Source: Oceanobacillus manasiensis (GTDB lineage Bacteria > Bacillota > Bacilli > Bacillales > Amphibacillaceae). Taken from it: a stretch of DNA of 64,000 nucleotides. Shown piece after piece: positions 8,459 to 18,483 of the stretch. Position numbers and translations under genes: made by a program. How positions within the stretch are numbered: the first letter of the stretch is position 1; each line of letters opens with the position of its first letter. Location: NCBI RefSeq assembly GCF_000724085.1, contig NZ_CCDL010000003.1:124001-188000 (forward strand). Direction: 5' to 3'. The notes below the pieces were generated by a model, which was not told where the DNA came from, did no database searches, and saw only the letters and a list, made by a program, of their open reading frames with translations.

Positions 8459-9323
8459 ATGTATCAAACCCAAAATATTGAAGTAGAAGATTTATCACGT
8501 GAATTTTTTCAAGAATGGAATCAAAATGGAAAATTTACTATCGAAAATCTTGAAAATTACTATTATAAATTTCCGGACGTATTTGAAGCTTATTTTAAAT
8601 CGCATTGTCAACGTACACCTGAAAGATTAAATGCTGCAATTGAAAGATACCCAGAGAAATATAAAGCAATGCAGCAAACAGCTAACCTATTGCCTGGAAT
8701 TCTACAGGAAGTATATGAGGATCTTTCAAAATTATTGGGGATCCAAATGAGTATAAAAGCTCGAATTCTTGTAGGAGGTTTTGGTTCAAACGCTTATGTA
8801 ACCTATGATGGTACAATGCACTTTGCCGTTGAAACCTTAACAGACGAAAGTAAATATTTAAAAGTATTAGTAGCACACGAAATGGTCCACACTTTTCATT
8901 ATGAATTGCTTAAAAGGGTAGGATTCGATTTCTCAAAATTCGCTTTAGATGGATATACATCCTTATATTTAGAGGGTGCCGCTACGTATCTCTCTGAAGT
9001 GATAAATCCTAGGTTACCTGAACGGGTGTATTTGTCATTTAATGAGTCAGGTGAAGAATGGATCACATTATATAAAAATAATTATAATGAAATAATGACA
9101 AGTTTTAAAAATGATTTATTAGAATGGTCAATGGAAGCAGAGAGAGTGGTTTCGCCTTAGAGGGGGAAAAAAATTTGGACTTAATCGACTTGGATATCTA
9201 GTAGGAAAAGATTTTGTGAAGTATTCAGTGAAAGAATTTGGTTTAAAAGAAAGCTTTACTTTTTGGGCTGAGAAGGATATTAAACCGATTATTAGGGATT
9301 GGGTAGTAGAAGTTTCTAGATAA
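8459..9323 (+). pseudogene. HExxH zinc metallopeptidase-like gene, frameshifted near its end
   Basis: The first 233 codons carry a zinc-protease motif HEMVHTFHYE (residues about 140-149) and the downstream acidic helix LEGAATYLSE typical of gluzincin-type peptidases such as DUF2268. The frame stops at 9158-9160, but another frame continues at once with WFRLRGGKKFGLNRLGYLVG and ends at 9323. Removing one base in the GAGAGAGTGG run at about 9140-9149 restores one protein of about 287 residues. The break is recent because both parts are otherwise intact. Either a true loss or a sequence error. Confidence 0.7.
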
Positions 9324-9515
9324 CGCCATAACCTTCAAGATGTTGATATTTTTATATCTCCACTTCTGTAAGCTAGATTCAGGTGTGAATTTACTGAAGA
9401 GTTAAGAAGAACTTTAATTTAGCTCATTTAAAAAAGTATAGAAGTAAAATAATTTATTTCTAAGTCAGAATTAACTAAGTCAGGCAATGAAAAATTATTT
9501 TAAGGGAGTTATTCG

Positions 9516-10355
9516 GTGAGTAGGATCGGTGAAATGGTTGAATTAGCAAAAATAGGTGAAAAGTTATTAGAAAATAAAGTTCCGGCAACTACTATAAGAA
9601 CTTTTTATTTGGAGGGGATTATAAGGAAAACTGTAAGTGTATTTAACACTATTGTGAGGTTGCTAGAATACCATGAAAAAGAAGGGTTTGTCACTGTAGA
9701 TGATGGAATGATTGCTAGTGGAGTAAGAAATCTAATTGATCTTTCAAGAACAACAAACTATTTAACTGAATATGGAATCAGTAAAGAGGAGAGAGAATTT
9801 AGGGAGTGGTGCTGGTCGCATCATAGAAACAAAACCGTACGTAATACTATAAATAAAATTAATCATTATAAACACGAAGATAATGTGAATTCTTGGAATG
9901 ATTTTTTAGCTGAAGAGACATACCGATCACTAAGTGAAAATATTTTTTACCAACAACTGAGCAAGGAAGAGAAAAAAGAAATTAATAAGGGAAGAAAATT
10001 TATTTTTCTAAATAGAATTGAAAGAAGAATCACTCCCTTAGCTCCATCTTTGGAACAAGGTATTTATGATATTTTATCAAACGAAATGCATTCTTTGCCT
10101 TTTGGTGTAAATCCTCATCTATCTTCAGGAGGGACATTTTCCAGTGTAGCCATTTTTAATTTATGTATATATACTTCTATTTTATACATGACTGTACTTC
10201 TTAAAGATTACATTCGGGTCAGAAAGTCTGTTGCAAAAGTAATTAGTCAAGCTGAACGGATAAATATAAAAAAGAGTCTATCAAAAGCTAAGGTTATTGA
10301 AGCGTGGGCAAAGAAGGAGATAGATCTTTATAATAAAGGGATTTTTTCGTTATAA
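9516..10355 (+). CDS. Hypothetical helical protein
   Basis: A 279-residue mostly helical protein starting at GTG with AAGGGAG upstream. It contains basic patches (RNKTVRNTINKINHYKH), a central region rich in Glu/Lys, and a hydrophobic segment at about residues 205-230 (AIFNLCIYTSILYMTVLL) that could be a membrane helix or a buried helix. The pattern recalls DUF5677-like proteins, but I cannot assign a family firmly. It borders the IS21 insertion and the defence island. Confidence 0.5.
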   Translation: MSRIGEMVELAKIGEKLLENKVPATTIRTFYLEGIIRKTVSVFNTIVRLLEYHEKEGFVTVDDGMIASGVRNLIDLSRTTNYLTEYGISKEEREFREWCWSHHRNKTVRNTINKINHYKHEDNVNSWNDFLAEETYRSLSENIFYQQLSKEEKKEINKGRKFIFLNRIERRITPLAPSLEQGIYDILSNEMHSLPFGVNPHLSSGGTFSSVAIFNLCIYTSILYMTVLLKDYIRVRKSVAKVISQAERINIKKSLSKAKVIEAWAKKEIDLYNKGIFSL

Positions 10356-10524
10356 TAATTTAATGCATTTAATTTAAGATAGTAGTCACACACGATAATT
10401 AATATAATAACTCTTATTATAGATAGTCCTTCATTATGATGAAAAATGGGTAGTGTGTTTTGCAATAGAAAAGTACATAATAATGCAATAAAAAATACAT
10501 AAGCTTGCCAGCCGGTACTTTCAA

Positions 10525-11244
10525 TTAATTTTGTCTTGATAATGCGTGGCTTACACGGTAGCTGTCTCCTGTAAAGGTAAGTACATGAGCGTGATGTATA
10601 ACGCGATCAACTAAAGCAGCTGTAAGCCTCGAGTCCACGAATATCCGATTCCACTGACTAAATTCCAAATTTGAAGTGATGATGATGCTTTTTTGCTCAT
10701 ACCAATCGGTGATCAGTTGAAATAGAAGCTCCGCTCCTTCTTTGCTGAATGGAATGTACTCCATTTCATCTAAGATGATAAGATCTACTTTTTTAAAACG
10801 ATTCCTAAACTGGTGAAGCTTTCCTTCTCTCCACATTCTTTCTAACGTATCAACTAGATCGGATACCCGATAGAACCGCACCTCATATCCTTTCTTGCAC
10901 GCCTCACGGCCTAACCCTGTCGCTAAATGAGTCTTTCCTGTACCTGGGGAACCGGAAAGAACGACATTCTCTTTCTTAGATATAAAGTGAAGTTCTTTCA
11001 ATTCAGTACGGTCGACCTGAGGGGGAAATCTTATCTGATCTCCCCATTGAAAGTCTGCAAGACTTTTGTGATTGGAGAATTTTGCTTTTTTTATAAGACG
11101 TTCAGCTTTTGCTTCCTCTCTCAATTCAAATTCTCTTTGGAATAATGTTTCCAAGTATTGCGTTTGATTTTCAAACGGGATTTTTTCATAAATATCGGCT
11201 ACATAGGCTAGGCGTAGACTTTTACACATCTCTTTTATATTCAT
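10525..11244 (-). CDS. istB: IS21 helper ATPase IstB
   Basis: A 239-residue AAA+ ATPase, the target-selection helper of IS21 transposition. Walker A is GSPGTGKTHLA (about residues 98-108), Walker B is LIILDEMEYI, and the sensor region TSNLEFSQWNRIF with an arginine-finger segment DRVIHHAHVL follows. The length matches the family. Its ATG overlaps the istA stop codon (ATGA), so the two are translationally coupled. Confidence 0.95.
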   Translation of the reverse strand: MNIKEMCKSLRLAYVADIYEKIPFENQTQYLETLFQREFELREEAKAERLIKKAKFSNHKSLADFQWGDQIRFPPQVDRTELKELHFISKKENVVLSGSPGTGKTHLATGLGREACKKGYEVRFYRVSDLVDTLERMWREGKLHQFRNRFKKVDLIILDEMEYIPFSKEGAELLFQLITDWYEQKSIIITSNLEFSQWNRIFVDSRLTAALVDRVIHHAHVLTFTGDSYRVSHALSRQN

Positions 11245-12686
11245 ACTCGTTGCTCCCCATCCTCTTGCGCAACTGGTTGTAGTAGGTCGTATTTAGACCA
11301 ATCAACGTCATACGGGTGAGAAGTAGAATCAAAGGTTCTTTCTGGTTGTTGTTGTAGAAGATCATAAAACTTGTCATTAACCTCTTCCATATCATACTGA
11401 ATTAATAAGTTGATTAACCAATGTAGACGCTCTTTCCTTAATGTAAGAGGCTCTATGCTTAGATAAGCTGCTATTCGGCCAGGCAAATATGGATTATATC
11501 TTGAGTAAGGAACCGATCTTGGTTTAGAAGCCCAGGCTCTCATAATGGAAAGCCAAGGTATATTTCGGTTTTTGTTCATATATGGCCGATAGTCTGAATG
11601 GAGAATCTCTCCGTAAGGAGATACCACTTTATATCTATCCCAATAGAGTATCAAATGAAGATAACTGAAATTATATCCTTTTGGAATATGTTCTTTCATA
11701 CTGTCTATAGTGATTTCTCCATACTTGTTAGCTGTTACTTTCGTTTCTTTGAAAATCGGATAATCTTCCTCCGGAAGAGCTAAGGCATGATTCAATTCTT
11801 CATCAAGTAGTTCTTGAATACGAACTTCCTTTGCGTAATGAATGCGTTGCCGATCCTGTGCCAGTTTTTCACTTAAAATAGTAGTTAGATCTTCATAGCT
11901 TTCTATGACTGGAGAAGGAGTTACAAAGTTATATCTTACATACCCTACTTTATTTTCAACGTGTCCTTTCTCATTGCCCTTACGTACATTACATGCTTGG
12001 ATTTCAAAACGGTAGAAATTAGCGAATTGAAGAAACTCATCTGTAAAAATGGCTTCGCCATCCTTATTCCTTGCTTTTATTACGGCGGCTTTCAAGTTAT
12101 CAATTCTAAGCTTTCGTGGTACGCCACCCAGTAGTTCAAAGCTTTTCTTTAACCCATATAAAAAGCATTCTTGGTTTTCCCCTGGAAGAGGGATGGTAAA
12201 AGCTGCATTACTATAAGGCAGGCTCATTATTAAACAGTGGACATCGATGAATTTTCCATCTTTCACAGCTTCTGTTATTCCAAAATCCACTTGAGCTTCA
12301 GCCGGAGGGTGATTTAGTCTTTCACTATTCTTATCTTTAACGTCATCTGAATTTCCTTTTCCCTCTTTCCATTCAGCTATGAAGTAGGAAACGGTCCTAT
12401 AGGAACCAGTAAACCCATGCGTTTGAAGTTCTTGAAAAATGGTCTTGTTTCTCCTTCTCAGTTTTGGCTTTAGTTTTTGATCTTCAATAAGCCAGTCCGT
12501 GACAATCTCTCCCCAATGTTCTTCATACATCATTCCTTTTCTCATTACTTGTTTCTCTTGGGGAACCTGGTCTTCGTCCGCATATTTCTTGGCGGTACGC
12601 CAATTCACTTGAGCCCTTTGGGCAATTTTATTTATAGATATGTCTTCATGATTTCTTAAAGTTTTGATATGATTAATCTTAGTCAT
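11241..12686 (-). CDS. istA: IS21 transposase IstA
   Basis: A DDE transposase of about 481 residues that cuts and joins the IS21 ends. It has an N-terminal helix-turn-helix (INKIAQRAQVNWRTAKKYADE), an integrase core beginning AEAQVDFGITEAVKDGKFID (first Asp), RIDNLKAAV (second Asp) and GHVENKVGYVR (catalytic Glu), and a C-terminal basic beta domain. The ATG at 12686 is preferred because AGAGGA lies about 9 bases before it; an upstream extension to 12761 runs into the element end. Confidence 0.93.
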   Translation of the reverse strand: MTKINHIKTLRNHEDISINKIAQRAQVNWRTAKKYADEDQVPQEKQVMRKGMMYEEHWGEIVTDWLIEDQKLKPKLRRRNKTIFQELQTHGFTGSYRTVSYFIAEWKEGKGNSDDVKDKNSERLNHPPAEAQVDFGITEAVKDGKFIDVHCLIMSLPYSNAAFTIPLPGENQECFLYGLKKSFELLGGVPRKLRIDNLKAAVIKARNKDGEAIFTDEFLQFANFYRFEIQACNVRKGNEKGHVENKVGYVRYNFVTPSPVIESYEDLTTILSEKLAQDRQRIHYAKEVRIQELLDEELNHALALPEEDYPIFKETKVTANKYGEITIDSMKEHIPKGYNFSYLHLILYWDRYKVVSPYGEILHSDYRPYMNKNRNIPWLSIMRAWASKPRSVPYSRYNPYLPGRIAAYLSIEPLTLRKERLHWLINLLIQYDMEEVNDKFYDLLQQQPERTFDSTSHPYDVDWSKYDLLQPVAQEDGEQRV

Positions 12687-12836
12687 TGCTAGCAATCCTC
12701 TCGACCTCCACTGTTTTGATTCGACACCAACTACAGTAGAGTTATTTTGGATGGCTGGCAAGGCTTTTTTTTATCTAAAAAAGAAGTGCAGAGTTATGTA
12801 CGTTTTGGTTGCACATCTCTGTACTTCTATTTTGCA

Positions 12837-13268
12837 CTACACAGGTAGCACGTTAGATAGGTTAGTTAACATTATACTACTATCTAAAATATTAATTTCA
12901 TATTTAGCGATTAAGAGAGGAGGGTTATTTTGTACCGCCTCTTTTAATTACTGTATCAAAAAGGGTAACAAATACGTCTAGTATATCGTTAAGCTTATCC
13001 GCTTTAGCTTCTAGAGTGGATTTGTAGATTGTTAAAGTAGCCTATTATAAGAAGTAAGTACTTAATTTGTGTTTCTGCAAATTGAGGGTAATTTGTTCAT
13101 TTATTTTGGGGTAATAATCTAATCCATTAAACCGGTCATTGTTACACGCTTATGTATGACTCCATTAATAAGTAATAAAAAGTTTTAATCATTATACTAT
13201 TCAAACGTAAAATGTTAAGATATGGATATAAAATATTAGGAAAATTCTATTATTTCGAGGTGAAATCT
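12837..13268. other. Intergenic region between IS21 and the Gabija-like pair
   Basis: About 430 bases of AT-rich DNA between the right end of IS21 and the OLD nuclease gene. I see no convincing gene: a 76-codon plus-strand frame starting inside the IS end has no ribosome site. The promoter for the nuclease and helicase genes probably lies in the last 150 bases, where TATACTATT-like boxes occur near 13192, but no clear pair can be fixed. Confidence 0.4.
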
Positions 13269-15413
13269 ATGTATATCTCCAAATTAACCATAAGAAACTT
13301 TCGTAATTTTAAAAACAGTATATTTCATTTTAACAAAGGCGTAAACACGATTATTGGGGAGAATGGAGCTGGTAAAACGAATACTTTTTATGCTATTCGC
13401 TTATTATTGGATAACAACTTGTCCATAAACGCTGCAAAGCTTTTAGAAAGTGATTTTAATAGAGAAGTTGAGCAGTGGAAGGGACAATGGATAATAATTA
13501 AGATTGAATTTGATGAATTGAATTCTAGTGAGGGCGCCAGTATGTTGGCTCATAAGCTAGAGGACATTGACGAATTTAGTAATAGTGGTTCTTACTGCTA
13601 TTACTATCGACCAAAGAAGAGAATAAGAAAGCAATTATACGAGTTATCGGAAAATCCGGGAAAAGATCAAGATATGTTAAACGGGATATTAGAAACAATC
13701 ACGATTGATGATTATGAGGTTGTATATTCTTTTAGAAGTAAAGCGGATTTCTCTAATGATGATATCTACAAAAGTTTTGTAGGTGATTTTGAAAATATAA
13801 TTTTTCCTAATCCAGAGGACGAGACGAATGATCAATTAGGAATTCAAACTTCTCAAATTTTTTTAATTCGAAATGAAATTGCTTGTACTTTTATTAAGGC
13901 ACTTAGAAATGTTTCTGCAGAGATGAAAAAAACAAGGCAGAGTCCTTTGTTAAATCTATTAAGAGGTGCTGCAAATGATATACAAGTTGAAAAATCTAAA
14001 GACCTAACTAGTAAAGTGAGTGATTTAAATGATTATATAAGTGGTCTAGGAGAAATAAAACAACTTGCGAATAGAGTCAGTACTATGTTAAATGACACCG
14101 TAGGTTATACATACGCACCGAAAGTTAGTATAAAATCAGAGCTTCCAGAAGAGATAACAAAACTATTAGGGTCATTGGCTTTATGGGTTGATGATGGAGA
14201 GGAATTACAACATCAAGGGAAATTAGAAGATTTAAGTCTTGGTGGTGCCAACTTAATATATATAACCCTTAAGTTGCTTGAATACGAATACAAGCAACCA
14301 ACTGAAGAAAAGGCTGCACATTTTTTATTAATTGAAGAACCAGAAGCGCATATACATACGCATGTTCAGAAAACAATCTTTGATAAGTATCAGTTTGAAA
14401 ATACACAAGTTATAACATCAACTCATTCAACACATATTTCATCAGCCAGCAAAATTAGTTCTGTTAATGTATTGTCCAAGGAAAGAAACAGTACATATGT
14501 ATGCAATCCGAGTAATGGTTTGACAGTTCAAGAATGTGTCCGTATAGAACGTTATCTTGATGCAATAAGAAGTACACTTTTGTTTGCGAAAGGGATTATA
14601 TTAGTTGAAGGAGATGCGGAAGCCATCTTAATACCAGCAATGTTTAAAGAAGTAACCGGACTATTGCTTGATGAAATTGGTGTTAGTGTTGTTAATGTGA
14701 GTAGCACCGTATTTACTCATGTTGCAAATTTATTCCATGAAGATAGGATAAGAAGAAAGTGTGCAATTATAACAGACCATGATAAATCCATTCTTCCCTT
14801 AGCAGAGGATTCTTCTAAAGATAAGGGAATAAATAAAAAATTCAGGAATTCCCAAACGAAAGGTCAAGAAAGAAAAGAAGCTCTGGATAAATATTGTAAG
14901 GATAATGATTTTATAGAGACTTTTTACGCAGAGCATACATTTGAAATTGACTTTATTTTGGAAGGCAATGAATGGGAAATTACAAATTGTTTAAGTCAGA
15001 TATATAAAAAGGAGGATTCAATTGAAGAATCAAAAAACAAGCTAACCTCAGATGATGATTCTGTTAAAGGTCTAGAAATACTAAGGTTGGCAGATAATGT
15101 TGTTGGAAAAGGATGGTTTGCTTTGTTAGTTGCAGAACATTTATCTATTAAAACTTATATTCCTAATTATATTTTAAATGCAATTTCCTTTGCTTCTAGT
15201 CACATGGGAATAAAACATTTAATTAAAATGGGGACATATCGCGTGAAAAAAGGTACGGAATTAAAGTACTCTGAATTGACTGCTATCCATAATGAGCTAG
15301 TAAAAATACCTGAAAATGAGATTACAGTTTCTTTACTAGTTGAACTGTTTGAAAAACATGCATCTAATGATCAATTTTTATCTTTTTACAAATTATTAAG
15401 TGAGGAGATGTGA
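13269..15413 (+). CDS. OLD-family ATP-dependent endonuclease, GajA-like
   Basis: A 714-residue protein of the overcoming-lysogenization-defect family. The ATPase half begins MYISKLTIRNFRNF and has Walker A IIGENGAGKTN, signature LSLGGANL, Walker B FLLIEEPEAHIH and the H-loop TSTHSTHISSA. The TOPRIM nuclease half has ILVEGDAEAILIPA and IITDHDKSI. Paired with the UvrD-like helicase 3 bases downstream, this is a class 2 OLD arrangement, as in Gabija (GajA/GajB) anti-phage systems; it is longer than the well-known 578-residue GajA. The ATG at 13269 has GAGGTG before it. Confidence 0.88.
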   Translation: MYISKLTIRNFRNFKNSIFHFNKGVNTIIGENGAGKTNTFYAIRLLLDNNLSINAAKLLESDFNREVEQWKGQWIIIKIEFDELNSSEGASMLAHKLEDIDEFSNSGSYCYYYRPKKRIRKQLYELSENPGKDQDMLNGILETITIDDYEVVYSFRSKADFSNDDIYKSFVGDFENIIFPNPEDETNDQLGIQTSQIFLIRNEIACTFIKALRNVSAEMKKTRQSPLLNLLRGAANDIQVEKSKDLTSKVSDLNDYISGLGEIKQLANRVSTMLNDTVGYTYAPKVSIKSELPEEITKLLGSLALWVDDGEELQHQGKLEDLSLGGANLIYITLKLLEYEYKQPTEEKAAHFLLIEEPEAHIHTHVQKTIFDKYQFENTQVITSTHSTHISSASKISSVNVLSKERNSTYVCNPSNGLTVQECVRIERYLDAIRSTLLFAKGIILVEGDAEAILIPAMFKEVTGLLLDEIGVSVVNVSSTVFTHVANLFHEDRIRRKCAIITDHDKSILPLAEDSSKDKGINKKFRNSQTKGQERKEALDKYCKDNDFIETFYAEHTFEIDFILEGNEWEITNCLSQIYKKEDSIEESKNKLTSDDDSVKGLEILRLADNVVGKGWFALLVAEHLSIKTYIPNYILNAISFASSHMGIKHLIKMGTYRVKKGTELKYSELTAIHNELVKIPENEITVSLLVELFEKHASNDQFLSFYKLLSEEM

Positions 15414-15416
15414 GGG

Positions 15417-17222
15417 GTGTTAGAGGGATTAAGTGATCAGCAAAAAAGAGCAGTTAAAGGTCAGGGTAATACTTTAGTAATCGCTTGCCCAGGCAGTGGG
15501 AAAACTAGGGTATTAACAAGAAAAATTGCTTATGAATTAGAAAAAATGAATACAAGGAAAAAATATGTAATTGCATTAACATATACTAATCGAGCTGCAG
15601 AAGAAGTTCAAAAACGAATAGATGAACTTGGTATTTCTACAGAACAATTATGGTCCGGAACTATTCATTCATTTTGTTATCAATGGATTTTGAAACCATA
15701 CGCGGGTTATATAAAGGATTTAAAAGACGGTTTCCAAGTTATTGATGAATTCATGACGATTAATTTGTTAAATCAATTAAAAGCCCAACATTCAATACCA
15801 CGTTATAAAAGTGTTAGAACCAATCTAAATAGGTACGGAAAGTATAGTAATAGCAAAGCTCCTATAAACAATTTGGCAAAAGAATTTCATAGTAAACTAC
15901 TTAAAGAAAAATTTATAGACTTTGATTTGTTATTATACTATTCATATATATTTATAAAAGAGAATTCCAAAGTTAGTAAACAACTATCAAGCTTATTTTC
16001 TTATATTTTTGTGGATGAGTTTCAAGATACGCAAGATTTACAATATGCTATCCTAGGCGAAATTATCAGAGCAAAGAATGGTATGAGCCAGCTGTTTCTT
16101 GTGGGAGATCCTGATCAGGCAATTTACAGTTCATTAGGGGGGATAGCTAAAAATAAGTATGAAATTGAAGAAGAAATAGGGAGTAGAGTTAACGAGCTAG
16201 AATTAAGTGGTAATTATCGGTCTACTCAAAGAATAGTGGATTTTTTTAGTAACTTTCAATCCACAGGGTTATACATTGACTCACTAGCTAGTTATGCGGA
16301 GGATCAAGGGGCAATTGTTTTAAATAAAACTATTAACGAGAATCAATTGTACCAAGAAATTGCTAAAATAGTTGACATGAATTTAAAAGAAGGAGTAAAA
16401 CCAAGTGAAATATGTATCATCGCACCTAGGTGGGTGTTTTTAACGTCCATTTCAAAGAAATTAAAGTCACTATTACCAAATGTTCCGTTTGAAGCTCCTG
16501 GGTTAACCCCATTACCACGTAACGCTGACAATTTCTTTTTTAAGTTATCAAGGCTGTTTTTATCTTCGCCGTCTCCAGATTTGTATATGAGTCGTTTAAG
16601 ATGGAGTAAACAAGTAATTGATAGTCTAAACTTATATACTGGTTCGGCGTTCTCAATTGAAAATGATGATTGTAGGAAGTTTTTAAAATTAGTAAACGGT
16701 ATTTATATAGATGAACAAGATGGTATCCTATATTTAGAAAAAGCATTTTCTTCATTATTTATAAAATTAGAAATTGATATCTATAATCATGAAAAACTAA
16801 TGAAGCAATGGAACTCATTTTTTAGTGGAATTCAGGAGAGATACATGCTTGAAGAGTTTGAGGGTATTCCAAATGATATTCATTATTTTAGAAGTATGAT
16901 GGAACCGTCCAAAGGGGTAGTAATTAATTCATGTCATGGTGTAAAAGGTGAGGAGTTTGAAACAGTAATTGCATTCGGCCTTTTATGGGGCTATGTTCCG
17001 CACTGGAACGAAATTATTGGTAAACCTTCACATGAGCAAATTTCAGCTTCTAACAGATTACTTTACGTAATTGGTTCTAGGGCAAAGAAAAATCTTTATT
17101 TAATTTCTGAACAAGGAAGATCAACCTTTAATAGAAATCCATACTTGATTAATCATCAACTTAATAATGTTGATTTTTGCTACGATAAGAAATCAATTAT
17201 GAGTGGGCACTCATATAACTAA
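15417..17222 (+). CDS. UvrD/Rep-like helicase, GajB-like
   Basis: A 601-residue SF1A DNA helicase. Visible motifs are the Q motif LSDQQKRAV, Walker A ACPGSGKT, motif Ia ALTYTNRAAEE, motif II FVDEFQDT, motif III VGDPDQAIY, motif IV NYRST, motif V HGVKGEEFE and motif VI NRLLYVIGSRAKKNL. The GTG start lies 3 bases after the nuclease stop, with AGGAG inside the end of that gene, so the two are coupled. In Gabija the helicase senses phage DNA intermediates and relieves nuclease inhibition; here that role is inferred from the pairing. Confidence 0.88.
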   Translation: MLEGLSDQQKRAVKGQGNTLVIACPGSGKTRVLTRKIAYELEKMNTRKKYVIALTYTNRAAEEVQKRIDELGISTEQLWSGTIHSFCYQWILKPYAGYIKDLKDGFQVIDEFMTINLLNQLKAQHSIPRYKSVRTNLNRYGKYSNSKAPINNLAKEFHSKLLKEKFIDFDLLLYYSYIFIKENSKVSKQLSSLFSYIFVDEFQDTQDLQYAILGEIIRAKNGMSQLFLVGDPDQAIYSSLGGIAKNKYEIEEEIGSRVNELELSGNYRSTQRIVDFFSNFQSTGLYIDSLASYAEDQGAIVLNKTINENQLYQEIAKIVDMNLKEGVKPSEICIIAPRWVFLTSISKKLKSLLPNVPFEAPGLTPLPRNADNFFFKLSRLFLSSPSPDLYMSRLRWSKQVIDSLNLYTGSAFSIENDDCRKFLKLVNGIYIDEQDGILYLEKAFSSLFIKLEIDIYNHEKLMKQWNSFFSGIQERYMLEEFEGIPNDIHYFRSMMEPSKGVVINSCHGVKGEEFETVIAFGLLWGYVPHWNEIIGKPSHEQISASNRLLYVIGSRAKKNLYLISEQGRSTFNRNPYLINHQLNNVDFCYDKKSIMSGHSYN

Positions 17223-17284
17223 AATTACATGCTTTCTTAATGGGAGGTATCTTTCTGGTATGTCAACACTAAACTGGACCAAAT

Positions 17285-18130
17285 TTATAGTGGCTGTTGT
17301 TTGAATACCATCGGTGTTACATAGTCTAACGTTCCGTGAATTCGAATGTTATTAAACCAATGCACATAATCATCCAGTTCAATAGCGAGCTGTTCAAGAG
17401 AATAGAAATGGGCACTGTTAGCGAATTCTGTTTTGAATACCTTAAACATCGCCTCAGCCACGGCATTATCATAAGGGCACCCTTTCATGCTCAGCGATCT
17501 TTGGATGCCAAATGTTTCAAGTGCTTCCGAAATAAGCTTATTATCAAACTCTTTCCCACGATCTGTATGGAACATTTGAACGTCGTTCAAGTTACCTTTG
17601 ATGCTCGATAAAGCTTGATAGACAAGCTCTGCATTTTTATTAGCACCCGCACTACGGCCAATGATTTCACGGTTAAAAAGATCCACAAATAAGCATACGT
17701 AATGCCATCTTGTTCCAACGCGGACATACGTTAAATCACTCACGATGACAGCCAACGGCTTGTCTTGTTCATATTGACGTTGTAATTCGTTTTTTATCAA
17801 CGCTTCATTACTTGATGTTTTATGCGGTTTGTACTGGGCTACGGTATAGTTTGATACAAGCCCAAGTTCATTCATTAGACGGCCAATTCGACGCCGTGAT
17901 ACGTGTTTAGGCTGTGATAATCTACTTAATTCTTTCTTTATTTTGCGCGTGCCATAATTGTTTCGGCTTTCTTTAAAAATTCGGGAGATCTCTTGAGAAA
18001 TCTCTTTATCTTCCATTTTAAGCACACGTCGGCCGTGTGAATTGGCATGATAGTAATACGTACTTTTAGGAATCTGGAGGACGTCACACATTGCTAATAT
18101 CGAATAAATGTGAGCGTTATTTCGAATCAC
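17285..18130 (-). CDS. IS3-family transposase, OrfB (DDE integrase)
   Basis: A 281-residue rve-type integrase. It has the N-terminal IS3 region (STYYYHA, SRIFKESRNNYGTRKIKKEL), then the DDE core: VIVSDLTYVRVGTRWHYVCL (first Asp), MFHTDRGKEFDN (second Asp) and NAVAEAMFKVFKTEF (catalytic Glu), ending with the WFNNIRIHGTLDYVTP tail. All catalytic residues are present. It begins at GTG just after orfA in an overlapping frame, so a fused OrfAB could form by -1 frameshifting at the CGAAAATAG end of orfA. Confidence 0.92.
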   Translation of the reverse strand: MIRNNAHIYSILAMCDVLQIPKSTYYYHANSHGRRVLKMEDKEISQEISRIFKESRNNYGTRKIKKELSRLSQPKHVSRRRIGRLMNELGLVSNYTVAQYKPHKTSSNEALIKNELQRQYEQDKPLAVIVSDLTYVRVGTRWHYVCLFVDLFNREIIGRSAGANKNAELVYQALSSIKGNLNDVQMFHTDRGKEFDNKLISEALETFGIQRSLSMKGCPYDNAVAEAMFKVFKTEFANSAHFYSLEQLAIELDDYVHWFNNIRIHGTLDYVTPMVFKQQPL

Positions 18131-18132
18131 AT

Positions 18133-18423
18133 CTATTTTCGTCCCATGATCAGCGCTGCTTGCTTTAAAATATCATTTTCCATCATGAGACGTTGATTTT
18201 CCTTACGTAACCGAGCTAGTTCATTCTCTTCTTCAGAACGATTATCTTTGGCGGCAAATGAACCTGTTTCTTGATGATTTTTAATCCAGCGATCTAACGC
18301 AGTAGGCGTGATATCATACTCTCTCGCAATATCTGCACGCGGTTTACCATTTTCATAAAGCTTCACTAATTGCAGTTTAAATTCGGGTGTAAAAGTTCGA
18401 CGTTGACGTGTCATCGTAGTCAC
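18133..18423 (-). CDS. IS3-family transposase, OrfA (HTH/leucine zipper)
   Basis: A 96-residue protein with the helix-turn-helix of IS3 OrfA (RRTFTPEFKLQLVKLYENG, IAREYDITPTALDRWIK) and a C-terminal leucine-zipper region (ELARLRKENQRLMMENDILKQA). It binds the element ends and partners OrfB. A short gap separates the two genes on the minus strand. Confidence 0.92.
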   Translation of the reverse strand: MTTMTRQRRTFTPEFKLQLVKLYENGKPRADIAREYDITPTALDRWIKNHQETGSFAAKDNRSEEENELARLRKENQRLMMENDILKQAALIMGRK

Positions 18424-18483
18424 GCTCCCTTAAGTTATAGTCTAAGTTTACAGGCCCTCATTTTATCTGTCCAACTTAGTGTA

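Larger units (their letters stand above)
10461..12836 (-). mobile_element. IS21-family insertion sequence
   Basis: A 2376-bp element with istA and istB on the minus strand. The ends carry IS21-type multiple terminal repeats: TGCAATAGAAAAGTACATAA at 10461 and a second TGCAATAAAAAATACATAAG at about 10484 on one side. On the other side, inverted, are TGCAAAATAGAAGTACAGAG ending at 12836 and TGCAACCAAAACGTACATAA next to it. An inner 10-11 bp inverted repeat (GCTTGCCAGCC at 10503, GGCTGGCAAGG at 12753) is also present. Both genes are intact. No obvious target duplication is seen in the flanks. Confidence 0.85.

Noticed and set aside
12774-12830. Hairpin AGAAGTGCAGAG/CTCTGTACTTCT as a terminator upstream of istA
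   Set aside because: The same bases align with the opposite end of the element as IS21 terminal repeats, so they are part of the IS end.
12751-12981. 76-codon plus-strand frame
   Set aside because: No ribosome site, starts inside the IS21 end and shows no protein-like pattern.
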